Source of the DNA: CAVURW01 sp963743595
GTDB taxonomy: Bacteria; Verrucomicrobiota; Verrucomicrobiia; Methylacidiphilales; UBA1321
Length of the DNA: 19,617 nucleotides
Assembly (NCBI GenBank): GCA_963743595.1
Contig: CAVURW010000131.1
Location: 1-19,617, forward strand
Reading direction: 5' to 3'
Shown here in pieces: positions 6,955 through 16,700 of this stretch. A program made the position numbers and the translations under genes. Position 1 is the first letter of the stretch. Every line of letters starts with the position of its first letter. The notes beneath the pieces were generated by a model. That model did not search any database, was not told the DNA's origin, and worked only from the letters and a program-made list of their open reading frames with translations.

Positions 6955-8255
6955 ATGCGTAACCTCAATGAGACACTTCGCCACTTTAGTTTGCTCTTCT
7001 CTTGGCGCATTCTCGTCCCCGCACTCCTTGTGCTTGCGATTTTACTGAAATGGTGGCTCGACTCGGATACTTACGGCGAAGAAGTGGGGGGCAAGATTCC
7101 GCTGCATATTGTGCGTTATGCTCTCGGTACGAAGATCCTAATTGAGTCCGTGTCACGAGATCCCAAGGATCATTCGCTTCACTTGCACGGCCGGTTCCTA
7201 GATCCGATTCCGAAAGGTACCGACGAGGCTATTCAGATCGCCGTCTCAAATGGCTCTCGATTCTCCTATCCTGTAAACCGTTTTGGGATCCCTATTTCAA
7301 ATGACGCACTGACTGATGTTCAGTTCCATGATAGTTCCCCAAGCGCTTCATCAACGCTGCATTGGTGCTTTTACTTCGGTCCGAGCGACAAAATATATGC
7401 GCCGTGGAGTGAATGCGATTCGATTATCAGTTTTGATACGCCCAACCCAGGACATATCGATCCTGTGGCGAGTGCCAATACGACCATGCTCAGCACGCCG
7501 GGCCTAACCGCAACCTTGGAGACTTTTACTACCGATCCAGATGAACCTCCCCCACCGCTTTCTTGGGACGATTGGTTCGAGGATCTCAACCACTTCAAGC
7601 TGCCTTAACGACGGAAGCCCTCATTCGGCAACACGAATTTCACGATCCATCTCACTTCAGATCCTGATCCAAGGACTTACTGGGTTATCGACCAGTGCCA
7701 GTTGCAAACCGCATTTAAAAGTCCATTTATTTTCTCTCAAAACCGGTCTGAACTCACAGCGCAGTACCCGACTGCCTTGCCTCCGCCCGACTCCCCGTCC
7801 TTCGAATTCCAAATGTGCTCTGTTGATCCGCTCGCCACGAAGCTCGCCTCTCGCTCCCAGCACTCGAGCACATCCGCATTCCAAAAGAGGGCGAAATCGT
7901 ACCGATCAATCAAGACCTTACCTTCGGTCCAGCGAGAATCCATCTCATTGCCATGTATGGTAACGACACAAAGTCACCTACCACCGGGGCTCAGTTCCAG
8001 GGGCCAGAGAATCTCGAATGCACGAGCATTGGCGCGGATGGCGTGACTGTTGTTATGGAATCTAGTGACGAAAGCACGTGGAGTCCGCACAACGTGGATC
8101 CAACCAAACAAATCACGACTTCAGATCTTTTCTACTCTATCCGTTTGGGACGTATCGCGCCACCGCCTTCTGCAACAGAGCAAAAGCTCAGCGTGATCGT
8201 CTCCACCGAAACGCGCACGTTCCGTTTCGTCGCAAATCCCAAGGTCACGCGTTGA
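6955..8255 (+). pseudogene. Membrane-anchored hypothetical protein gene broken by a stop and a frameshift
   Basis: The first open piece (6955-7608) has an N-terminal membrane anchor (WRILVPALLVLAILLKWW) and a soluble region ending HFKLP at a TAA (7606-7608). Protein-like sequence continues in the same frame after that stop, with FGNTNFTIHLTSDPDPRTYW up to about 7830 (DPLATK). It then moves to another frame, EHIRIPKEGEIVPINQDLTF, and on through IAMYGNDTKSP to the stop at 8253-8255. The new frame has a TGA at 7824-7826, so the shift lies between about 7827 and 7860. Joined together, the pieces would make one protein of about 430 residues with an extracytoplasmic body. I do not recognise the family. 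The breaks are either real decay or assembly errors. A GTG at 6922 is an alternative start. Confidence 0.6.
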
Positions 8256-8312
8256 CGATCTTCCACCGTTTTTTGGCTGCGGTCGTTGGCGGTTTTGGAG
8301 TACACTGCCCGA

Positions 8313-8687
8313 ATGAACGCGAAAGGTTTCGTCGCCATCTGTGCCGTCCCCCATTCCCAAGAACGCATCCTCCACTTTGTGGACTCCTGGCTCTCCCGAT
8401 TCGAGCGCGTGGAGCAGGTGGTGCCGCACGAGACGGCCACGGTCGAGATCGCCTCGCCAGAAGACCTGATGTGGGAGGAACACCTCCAGTTTCGCATTAT
8501 CAACGGCGAGCAGTTCACCTGGGTTTACCTCTCTCAAACCCAGCGCGCCATAGAAACCACTGGCTTTGAAGATGCCGAGATTTCGCTTTGCCTGGATGTG
8601 TTGCTGGAACTGCACGGCGTGACGGAGGTGGTGGATGAGAAAAACGAGCGCCGACTAAACCAGCTGGAGCGCGAAGGCGTTATCTAA
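8313..8687 (+). CDS. Conserved-looking hypothetical protein
   Basis: The product has 124 residues, is soluble, acidic and without signal peptide or membrane segment. Notable stretches are HFVDSWLSRFERVEQVV and EDLMWEEHLQFRIINGEQFT, and the end is charged (DEKNERRLNQLEREGVI). I do not recognise the family. I chose the ATG at 8313; a TTG at 8286 would add nine residues. The codon usage and the single clean frame support a real gene. It lies 60 nt before the RNase D gene on the same strand. The 18-nt palindromic string at 8368-8385, shared with the intergenic repeat at 6873-6890, encodes its LHFVDS part. Confidence 0.65.
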   Translation: MNAKGFVAICAVPHSQERILHFVDSWLSRFERVEQVVPHETATVEIASPEDLMWEEHLQFRIINGEQFTWVYLSQTQRAIETTGFEDAEISLCLDVLLELHGVTEVVDEKNERRLNQLEREGVI

Positions 8688-8747
8688 CTCCACTGAATAT
8701 CAACAAGTTGTGGCAACAACCCATTACTTTCGCTAATCTGGTCTCGC

Positions 8748-9884
8748 GTGGCTAGCGACATTCCCACCTTCCCGTCCTTTAAGTGGATCACCGATCCATC
8801 GACCCTTCATGAGTTCATCGCCAGTTTGCAGCCGCCGATCCCCATCGCGATCGACACGGAGGCAGACAGCCTGCATCATTACAAAGAGAGCGTTTGCCTG
8901 ATCCAGGTGACGCATCGACAGATCCATTTCCTGATCGATCCGCTGCATAATTTCTCGTTAAAGGAACTGTGGCCTGCCATCAGCAAGCACACCTGGGTGC
9001 TACACGGCGCCGATTTCGACCTGCGCATGTTGCGTCGAGCCGGTGCGCTGGAACCGCTGGATGTGTTCGACACGCTCATCGCTGCGCAGCTCCTGGGAAT
9101 GCCCGCCGTCAGCTACGGCGCACTGGTGGAGCAGCTCTGCGGCGTTATGCTCGATAAGAAGAACCAAAAGGCCGATTGGTCCAAGCGCCCGCTGCACGCC
9201 TCCATGCTGGAATACGCGGTGCAAGACACCTGTTACTTGGAACTAATCGCGGAGATTCTCCGGCAAAAGCTCGCTGAACTGGGTCGACTGGAGTGGCACC
9301 AGCAATCGTGCAATCGCGTACTCATCGCCAGTCGCGTCCTGAAGGAGGTCGATCTCGAAAACGAGTGGCGTATCTCCGGTTCCACACACCTCGCTCCGAT
9401 GGCCCAGGCAATCGTAAAAGAGATGTGGTATTGGCGCGAAAAAGAGGCTGAAGCGATTGATCAACCGGTCTTCAAGATTCTGCACAATGAGCTGCTCTTG
9501 CACCTGGCGATTTGGGCCGCCAATAACCTCAAGATCCCGCCCATGGGTGCGCCCGGCTGGCCGCGCCGTTGCCCGTCCGGCAGAACGGATCGCATGGCCG
9601 AGGCGATTGAACGGGGTCGCCAAGCACCGCCCATCGCGCCCATTCCCCGTGCCGCGCGCCCCCCGCATTCCCCGCATTTCGAGAGCCAACTGGAGAAGCT
9701 TCGCGCCTTGCGGGATAAGATCGCTACGGACTTGAAAATCGATCCGACTTTTCTTGCTCCAAAATCGACCCTCATTGAACTGGCTCGCGAACCCGAAACC
9801 GCGCCAGCTCGCTTGATCGCCGAAAACCGGTGGTCACCCTGGCAAGCAGAGTTGCTCAAGCCGGCCTTGCTGGAGACGGCGTGA
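8748..9884 (+). CDS. rnd: Ribonuclease D (3'-5' exoribonuclease)
   Basis: RNase D trims 3' ends of tRNA precursors and other small RNAs. The 378-residue product, close to the usual length, has a DEDDy exonuclease domain: AIDTEADSLHHY with D36 and E38 (motif I), VLHGADFDLRML with D91 (motif II), and LEYAVQDTCYLELI with Y156 and D160 (motif III). An HRDC domain follows at about 205-270 (WYWREKEAEAIDQPVFKILH). A proline-rich stretch (PPIAPIPRAARPPHSP) and a second HRDC-like region (about 310-375) complete the protein, as in E. coli RNase D. The start is GTG at 8748, giving MASDIPTFPS directly before the domain. The next gene starts 5 nt after its stop. Confidence 0.92.
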   Translation: MASDIPTFPSFKWITDPSTLHEFIASLQPPIPIAIDTEADSLHHYKESVCLIQVTHRQIHFLIDPLHNFSLKELWPAISKHTWVLHGADFDLRMLRRAGALEPLDVFDTLIAAQLLGMPAVSYGALVEQLCGVMLDKKNQKADWSKRPLHASMLEYAVQDTCYLELIAEILRQKLAELGRLEWHQQSCNRVLIASRVLKEVDLENEWRISGSTHLAPMAQAIVKEMWYWREKEAEAIDQPVFKILHNELLLHLAIWAANNLKIPPMGAPGWPRRCPSGRTDRMAEAIERGRQAPPIAPIPRAARPPHSPHFESQLEKLRALRDKIATDLKIDPTFLAPKSTLIELAREPETAPARLIAENRWSPWQAELLKPALLETA

Positions 9885-9889
9885 TCTCT

Positions 9890-10251
9890 ATGCTGAAGCG
9901 AGGCGAGTTCATCATCGCCTACCTCGTCCTGCTTTTGATCTCACTTCCCCTTCCCTTGGTGCAGTATCGCCTCACCCAATCGGCATTTGAGCGGTTTCGC
10001 CCCTACCTATCGACAAGGATGGAAGCGCAAGCCCCATGCTGTTACCTGCAGACGTTCTTATCCTACGGAGCTTGGGAGAATTGTCCGGAGCCTTTCCAGC
10101 AGTCATCTTCAGCTTGGTCGTCTGTTCGTTTAAATATGAGTTCCCTCGCCATTACTCCACGATCTGCATCCTGGCAATAGGGCTCTACGGGTTCTCAACT
10201 TTGTACGGAATTCTGGCGCTCATGGAGTTTCTGGCCGCGTCGCAACATTGA
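9890..10251 (+). pseudogene. Frameshifted first copy of a tandemly duplicated small membrane protein gene
   Basis: The 5' piece reads MLKRGEFIIAYLVLLLISLP and onward to ERFRPYL. After 10009 the homologous reading moves to another frame: DKDGSASPMLLPADVLILRS, then LGELSGAFPAV and onward to LMEFLAASQH and the stop at 10249-10251. Comparison with the intact neighbour at 10281-10634 (RLRPYIRNGDGTLTPMLMPV, then LRDLGQLSWVLPAL) fixes the break at about 10010-10011, consistent with loss of one base. Restored, it would encode about 120 residues with three membrane helices. It starts 5 nt after the RNase D stop. The function is unknown. Confidence 0.75.
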
Positions 10252-10280
10252 ATCACGGCGAAATTCGGTTAGTCTCGGAC

Positions 10281-10634
10281 ATGCAAAGGCGGGGCGAGTT
10301 CATTGGTCTCTATTTTTTTCTGCTATTGCTGTCGCTGCCGATTCCATTGATGCAGCTTCCCCTTACACACGATGTGATCGAGCGTCTTCGTCCTTACATC
10401 AGGAATGGCGATGGGACTCTGACGCCGATGCTTATGCCAGTCCCAATTCTAGCTCTTCGGGATCTCGGCCAGTTGTCGTGGGTACTGCCCGCGCTGATCA
10501 TCGTCTGCTTTGCCTTGGCATTTAAATTCGAACGGGCTCGTGACCTTTCCACCATCTGTCTATTGGCGATGGGCCTCTGCGGGTTCTCGAATTTTTACGC
10601 TTTGCTGGCCGTGATGAGTTTACTTATTCAATAG
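10281..10634 (+). CDS. Small three-helix membrane protein, intact second copy
   Basis: The product has 117 residues. The likely membrane helices are EFIGLYFFLLLLSLPIPLM (about 5-24), LSWVLPALIIVCFALAF (about 63-80) and LSTICLLAMGLCGFSNFYAL (about 88-112). Between helices 1 and 2 lies a short loop (RLRPYIRNGDGTLTP). It is a clear paralogue of the broken gene just upstream, sharing R-R-G-E-F at the start, LSLP(I/L)PL, the DG..(S/T)PML loop and the ST-IC-LA-GL-GFS helix. I do not recognise the family. The ATG at 10281 is chosen because it matches the paralogue's start; a TTG at 10248 overlapping the previous stop is less likely. Confidence 0.7.
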   Translation: MQRRGEFIGLYFFLLLLSLPIPLMQLPLTHDVIERLRPYIRNGDGTLTPMLMPVPILALRDLGQLSWVLPALIIVCFALAFKFERARDLSTICLLAMGLCGFSNFYALLAVMSLLIQ

Positions 10635-10885
10635 CTAACCAACTCAACGCAAAAACCATTTCGTGGCCGTCGCCCGCCGGGGCCGAGCGTGCAATCGCCT
10701 TGGGTGGTAGAATTGGAAGAGTCTTCGTAAACGCGTGGCAATTTGGGGGCGCAGCTCATAATCGACTACATACCAGGCTTTGTTATGGATCGCGCCTGTG
10801 GCGCTCAATTGAAGCCACCTGGTCATATGGAGCTGTGCCGGTAGCGGTTAGGCACTCGCGTCATTACCGAGAAGTCGAAAATGCT

Positions 10886-12715
10886 CTATAAAAGCGATTT
10901 GCCCATCCCATCGTGGGCGATCACCTCCAGGAATATTTTACCGTAGAGCGCCATTTTGCTTTGCCCGACGCCGCTGATGTTGGAGAGGGCGGTAAGCGAG
11001 TCGGGTCGCTGAATCGCCAACTCGCGCAAGGTTTTGTCGTGGAAAATAACGTAGGGCGGAACGTTTTGCGATCTGGCGAGTTCGAGTCGGGTCGCTTTCA
11101 GCACCGCAAACAGCCTCTGATCGGAGGGATCCTCGAAGACCATGGGCGCTTTCGCCTTATTGGCCACCGAGACCGTGGCCTTTCCGGTAAATTTGCGCAG
11201 TCGCAGCACTTCTTTTTGTTTAAGAAACTCGAAGCCTTTGGGAGTTATTTTAAGGCCACCATATTCGCTGCCATCGGCAGTCAGTAGATGGAGCGCCACG
11301 AGTTGCCGGAAAACACTTTGCCATTCACTCTTCGTAAGGTCGGAACCTATGCCGAATGTGCTGACTTTATCGTGGCCGAAGCGCACAACCCGCTCGTCGC
11401 TTTTTCCAAGCAAGACGTCGATCACATAGCCCACGCCAAATCTCTGCCCCGTGCGGTACGAACACGAGAGCGCCTTCTGGGCGGCCGTTGTTCCATCGAA
11501 AGTCACGGGCGGCGAAAGGCAGGTATCGCAATTGTGGCACGGTTCCGAACTGTCGCCGAAATATTCCAGGATGATTTTTCTTCGGCAAGAGGCGGCTTCG
11601 CATAGACCAAGCAAGGCATTTAACTTCCTGTGCTCGATTCGTTTCTGGCTCTCCGGAGCGGAAGATTCATCGATAAACTTGCGCTGCATGCCTGCGTCCG
11701 CCATGCCATAGAGCATGAGTGCGTTCGCGGGCAATCCGTCGCGTCCCGCCCGACCCGTTTCCTGATAATAGGCCTCGATATTTTTCGGGATATTCATGTG
11801 AACCACGAAACGCACGTCGGGCTTATCGATCCCCATACCAAAGGCGATGGTGGCGACCATGATGATGCTCTCTTCTCGCAAAAATCGATCTTGATTGCGG
11901 GAACGGTCCTGCGCATCCATACCCGCGTGATACGGCAGTGCCTTGAAGCCCTGCTGCGCAAGCCAAGCCGCCGTTTCATCTACCATTTTTCGCGAGAGAC
12001 AATAGACGATTCCACTATCCTGTGGATGCGTTCCCTTAACGAATTGCAAAACCTGCTTTTCCGGATTCTCCTTCACCACCACGCTGTAATGGATGTTCGG
12101 ACGGTCGAAGCCGGCAACGAACGTGCGGCCATCGCTCAGATGCAATCGTTCTAAAATATCTTTTCGGGTCGCCTGATCCGCCGTGGCGGTAAGCGCGAGG
12201 CGCGGCACATGAGGAAATTGATCCGCTAAGACATCCAACTGCGTATAGTGCAGCCGAAAATCGTGCCCCCATTGAGATACGCAATGCGCCTCATCGATGG
12301 CGAACAGGGCAACGGGCGAATCATGTAACAGCGCCAGAAAATCCGCCATCAGCAACCGTTCCGGGGCAACATAAACCAAATCGAGTTCGCTGGCTCGAAT
12401 CTGACTTTTCGTGCGCTCGATGGCTGCGCCGGACATGCTCGAATTGATCGCGGCGGCCTTGATTCCCAGTTGTTTCAGAGCATCCACCTGGTCCTGCATG
12501 AGCGCGATCAAGGGCGAGATCACAATTCCGACGCCAGGACGGCATAGAGCGGGGATCTGGTAACAGAGCGATTTACCACCGCCCGTGGGCATCAAAACAA
12601 ACGCATTTTTGCCCGAGATGACATGCTCGATAATCTCCGCCTGCTCGCCTCGGAAGCTGCGGTAGCCATACGTGCTTTGAAGTACGCGTAAGGCGGCATC
12701 CCTGATCTGACTCAT
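10886..12715 (-). CDS. recQ: ATP-dependent DNA helicase RecQ
   Basis: RecQ is a 3'-5' DNA helicase of recombination and fork repair. The product from the chosen start has 609 residues, the same as E. coli RecQ. Features in order are YGYRSFRGEQAEII (motif 0), MPTGGGKSLCYQIP (Walker A), and AIDEAHCVSQWGHDFR (DEAH and aromatic loop). LTATAD, IAFGMGIDKPDVRFVVH and YYQETGRAGRDG (motif VI arginine finger) follow. The RQC zinc cysteines are in CEAASCRRKI and EPCHNCDTC, followed by a winged helix. The HRDC domain comes last (NVPPYVIFHDKTLRELA, SGVGQSKMALYG). I prefer ATG at 12713-12715 (MSQIRDAALRVL) over ATG at 12773-12775, because the extra 20 residues have no family counterpart. It lies 134 nt downstream of the cheX-like gene and may be transcribed separately. 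Confidence 0.95.
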   Translation of the reverse strand: MSQIRDAALRVLQSTYGYRSFRGEQAEIIEHVISGKNAFVLMPTGGGKSLCYQIPALCRPGVGIVISPLIALMQDQVDALKQLGIKAAAINSSMSGAAIERTKSQIRASELDLVYVAPERLLMADFLALLHDSPVALFAIDEAHCVSQWGHDFRLHYTQLDVLADQFPHVPRLALTATADQATRKDILERLHLSDGRTFVAGFDRPNIHYSVVVKENPEKQVLQFVKGTHPQDSGIVYCLSRKMVDETAAWLAQQGFKALPYHAGMDAQDRSRNQDRFLREESIIMVATIAFGMGIDKPDVRFVVHMNIPKNIEAYYQETGRAGRDGLPANALMLYGMADAGMQRKFIDESSAPESQKRIEHRKLNALLGLCEAASCRRKIILEYFGDSSEPCHNCDTCLSPPVTFDGTTAAQKALSCSYRTGQRFGVGYVIDVLLGKSDERVVRFGHDKVSTFGIGSDLTKSEWQSVFRQLVALHLLTADGSEYGGLKITPKGFEFLKQKEVLRLRKFTGKATVSVANKAKAPMVFEDPSDQRLFAVLKATRLELARSQNVPPYVIFHDKTLRELAIQRPDSLTALSNISGVGQSKMALYGKIFLEVIAHDGMGKSLL

Positions 12716-12849
12716 GGACAACGATAGTCCATTTTTGAGAAAACGAAGCAAGCGTTCTCCCATGTCGCTACGCATCTAACCAAATCGAAAAAGCTCGAGA
12801 CGCAGCAAAAACCTGCTCGCCAAACGGATCGTTCCGCAATCCGCCGAAA

Positions 12850-13341
12850 TTAATCGAAAAGCGCTACGAGGTTGGCGTTGTAGCCGTCCCATGTTACGGG
12901 AAGGATGTAGCCGCGTCGTGAGTCCAGAATCGCCATGACCTCAGCAGATTGCCCTGCGGAGATGATCGGGAGGGAGATGATAAACTGGCCGCCAAAGTGC
13001 TTTTGAAGGTTTCCTGCGATAACATTCGCGATTTCTCCGACAGAATCACTGACAAGCGTGGGCGACTTAATCGCCATGCCCATTTTACCCAGGAAGTGGA
13101 CCAGGAATCCCACTTCAGCCGTCATGATGATGGATCCGCGATAGTTTCCAGAGATATTGATGGTGCCAGAGTGATCCAGGATCAAGCGATCTGAGTTTTG
13201 CTTAAAGTAGGGCACTTCACAAACGGGCGATTCGCCAGTGAGCTCAGAGAAGTAGTGAATGATCGTGTCAAGGAACGAACGAAGATCAACTTCGTTAAAA
13301 CTAACGCTGGAAACGGGGCGAACTTCTGAATCTTTAGTCAT
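12850..13341 (-). CDS. cheX: CheX-type chemotaxis phosphatase
   Basis: CheX and its relatives (CheC, FliY) remove phosphate from CheY-type receivers. The 163-residue product contains VSDSVGEIANVIAGNLQ (98-113), in which E103 and N106 form the E-x-x-N catalytic pair of the CheC/CheX/FliY family. The flanking G-N at 110-111 is also typical. One catalytic motif and the length fit CheX better than CheC, which carries two. The start codon overlaps the end of the upstream receiver gene by 8 nt, indicating translational coupling. The likely substrate is the receiver encoded by that gene. It is the last gene of the signalling operon. Confidence 0.85.
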   Translation of the reverse strand: MTKDSEVRPVSSVSFNEVDLRSFLDTIIHYFSELTGESPVCEVPYFKQNSDRLILDHSGTINISGNYRGSIIMTAEVGFLVHFLGKMGMAIKSPTLVSDSVGEIANVIAGNLQKHFGGQFIISLPIISAGQSAEVMAILDSRRGYILPVTWDGYNANLVALFD

Positions 13342-13708
13342 TTTTGGTTACCATTTTCGTAATTGCTTGCTGGAGCTTTTCAGTATTGATCGGCTTTAAT
13401 AGAAAGCCTTTGGCTCCGCGCCGAACAGCTTCGATGGACTTAGATACATCCGCAAGGGCGGAGATGATCAATATTTTCGCGCCAGGGTCAATTTGGCGCA
13501 ATTGTTTAATGCAGTCCAGACCGTCCAGCTCGGGCATGGTGATGTCCATGGTAACGAAATCGGGACGGCTTTCCTTGTAGATTCGGACTGCCTCCACACC
13601 ATTTCTGGCCTCCAAAATCGTAGAAAAAACATTGGGGGGAATGGCCAATTGAATGGCTTGAAGCATCATCTGTGAATCGTCAACAATGAGGATGGTTTTA
13701 TTAGACAT
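13334..13708 (-). CDS. CheY-like single-domain response regulator
   Basis: The 124-residue stand-alone receiver has ILIVDDS with acidic residues D10 and D11, and VTMDITMPELDG with the phospho-acceptor D55. LIISALAD carries the switch residue S83, and FLLKPIN carries K104. It has no output domain, so it acts by protein contact, as CheY does. It follows the kinase gene after 8 nt and overlaps the phosphatase gene, so the three probably form one phosphorelay: kinase, carrier, and eraser. No flagellar or pilus genes are in the window, so the target is unknown. The ATG (13706-13708) has no Shine-Dalgarno. Confidence 0.9.
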   Translation of the reverse strand: MSNKTILIVDDSQMMLQAIQLAIPPNVFSTILEARNGVEAVRIYKESRPDFVTMDITMPELDGLDCIKQLRQIDPGAKILIISALADVSKSIEAVRRGAKGFLLKPINTEKLQQAITKMVTKND

Positions 13709-13716
13709 AAAGGTAG

Positions 13717-16700
13717 TTACTTAAGTATGGGAGCGAATTCCTTGAGGCGACGAAGGACGGGATTTTGGTAGAAATCCGTTTGGTTAGTGCCCATAGAGAA
13801 GTAGAAGGTGGAACCTTTGCCTGGAACCGACCTAACGTAGACGCTGCCTTTAAGTTCCTCTGCCTTAGCGCGGACAGCGGACAGTCCGACGCCCCGACCG
13901 GCGGCGCGAGAGACGCTGTCAGCGGTGCTGAGTCCGTCCGAGAAAACCAGATGCGTGATCTCTTCCGGTGACCAATCACGGAAGTAATCCTCGCCCACAT
14001 TGTACAACTCCATAGCCTTTTTCCGAATGGCGTCCAGATTGTAACCACGTCCATCGTCTTCCACGGTTACCCAAACCTTATGATCTTGCCCGAAATAGCT
14101 GGCAAGCTTGATCTTGCCCACTTCAGGTTTGTGCGCCTTAAGGCGTTCCGCAGTGGACTCCAGTCCATGGATTGCAGAGTTCGTCACCAGGTGGATGAAG
14201 ACGCCGGAGACGGCCGTCCGACAACGCTCTGGTATCAGCGACAAGTCAAATTCGGATGATTCGATCTCAACCTTCTTGTTGAACTCTTCAGCGAGCTTGT
14301 CCACCATGCCGGTCAATTCACCGACAAAACGTGAGGTCTCTTTGGCGTCCACGAACGAAACGCCGTCGACGGTCAATTTAGCCACGGGCGCTTTTGTTGG
14401 CGCGATGGATGGCGTCGGTGCCTTATCTATTTCACCGCTTAACCGTGCGAACAAACGGCGTAGTTCCGAGAGCTCATGGTAGAACTCCTGGAGACCCACC
14501 ACCAGCGGGATGAAGTCTTGACCTTTGAGGTTTCCAGCGCGGGCGAGTTCACGAAGACCGGAGACTTTCTCTTCCAAGTTAGAAGCACCCAGTTCGAAAA
14601 ATTCCAGATTCAACAAACGCGCGTGGCCCTTGATGGTATGGAGGCCGCGGAACACCGTGTTCGTCAAATCCAGGTAATCCACCGATTTCAGAATCGTCTC
14701 CACATTGCTCGAGGTGCTGACCTTGAGCAAGGCGTTGATGTCGCGAATTTCGCGGTCCGTCTCTTCGAAAAACTGGTTCAGACGGGGGCGCTCGATGTGC
14801 GTTAGGCCCAGGAGCAGGGAGAGCTGGGAGCGTGTGTTCTCCTTGGCCGCTTCCAGTTTTTCCGAGAGGATAACGCGCTCGGTCGCATCCGCCACGGTGA
14901 TGAGCAGATAGGTGATCTTGCTCTCTTCACCGTAGACTCGCTTGAATCGGAACTCGAGGTACTTGGTCTCGAAATCACCGTTATCCGTCGGCAGACTCAC
15001 CTTTAACTGGGCCAGAGGATTGATGTCCGTGACGAACTCCTCTTCCACCCACGGATCGAGTAAGACGTCTACATAGTTTTTACAATCGTGATAGACCTTC
15101 GGGGGAACGATTTTATCGATCAGACCCAGGAAGTTCAGTCCGCTCAAGTCTGGGGTTTGGAAGATCAGCCGGGCAGCGTTGGAGTGTTCGGGAAGAATTT
15201 TTCCTTCGGTATCGACGAGGAGCAGACCCTCGCGCACCGTACTCATGATCTTGGCCGTCTGGTCATTACGGAGCGCCAACTGTTGATTGATTGAGACGAG
15301 CTGGTCCACCATCGAGTTGAATCGATTGGCCAACAACCCAATTTCATCTCCGCTCTTAATGTTCGCGCGACGTTCCGTATCGCCCGCCGCGATGGCGTCT
15401 GCGACTTCCGAGAAGTCGACGATCGGTCGAGAGAAGTAACTTGCAGTTGCAAACGAGAGCAAAACGACTCCTAACAGCACGAGCGAACCGATACCAGCGA
15501 TCGAAATACCCAACTCCACGGCGCTGGCGAAAGCCTCGGCGGTATCAATCTTCGTTACCAGACCCCAGTTCACACCGGGAAGAGGAAGAGGAGAGCCGAG
15601 AGAGAGGGTGGAGATACCCCGGTAATCGGTGTCAACCAAGTCACCTTGGTTGGTGGGATCTTCGGGGTTGAAGAGGAGCTTATCGATATCTGAACTCAGT
15701 TGTAGCTTAAGAATCGCAGAGTTGCCTGCGGGTTTGCCGTCCAGTCCGATAACGGGTGTCACCTGCCCGCCACTCAGTTGGGGAAGGAATCGAGATTCCG
15801 TTCGAGCAAAGTAATCGGGGCCCACTAAATATGCTTCACCAGAATTTCCCAGACCGGCTTTCGCGGCTTCATCGTTGAAGGTGACGATTTTGTCGAGTGC
15901 CTGAGAATTCAGTTCGTGGATCAGAACGCCGCAGATCGCGCTTTTTTGAGTCTTCGGGTCGGGCATGTCAGGAATGCCGCACCCGAGAATGAGCATCGGA
16001 TTATCCAAGGCGGGGACGTAACGTGTGTAGTCAGAATTCACCACCTGGTCACTGCTTAACGTGGTGCTGGAGGGGAGAGGCGTACACCATGTGGCCAGAT
16101 AGACTCGACCCAGCTCGGTCGATCTTTTCCAGTAATTTGTCTGCACATTCGTGGCAAAATCGAACCGCTTCGCGTAGCTGTAGACCACGTTTGCGTCGTT
16201 ATCGATCAATTCCAGGTCAGAGACGCCATAGCGCAGGGCCAGACGGCTAAAGAACGGATGATACCGATCCATCGTCTTGGCGTAGGCGGTTTTGGAGAAC
16301 GCGGTACGGAAGGGTTCCTGGAGATTCGGATTTACAGCGATATCGGTGCTGAGGTTCTTATCGAACTTGGCTCCCAGCGACGAAGGGTTGGCAGAAATGT
16401 AGACATACTGCAGGATCTTGCCTTCCGGTGATGTGGGAAGGAGCGCGCTGGGGTCGGGCAACGATTTATCAATATCGGAAATGGCCCGAACGATGGTTGA
16501 GTTAAATGTGTCGGTGTTCTTATTCGAAATCGTATCGAGGAAATGGTCATCCGGCGTGAAGCCATTTGCGGTTAGATCTGCGACCAGACTTGCCCGTGCC
16601 GTTGAGAAGTCGTGAAGCGCATTTCGGACCGTCTCCGTTTCGGCCTCCGCAGCGGTTTCCGAACGAATTTGGCTGAAGTAGGCCACGATTGATTGCGTGA

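Noticed and set aside
6757..6984. 75-residue open frame on the - strand
   Set aside because: Most of it is a translation of the palindromic repeat-like region, and it overlaps the start of a + strand gene.
10635..10885. Possible small gene between the membrane protein gene and recQ (frame 10700-10891 +)
   Set aside because: No start context, motif or plausible composition; I see nothing in this stretch.
11630..12154. 174-residue open frame on the + strand
   Set aside because: It is antisense to RecQ across its helicase motifs.
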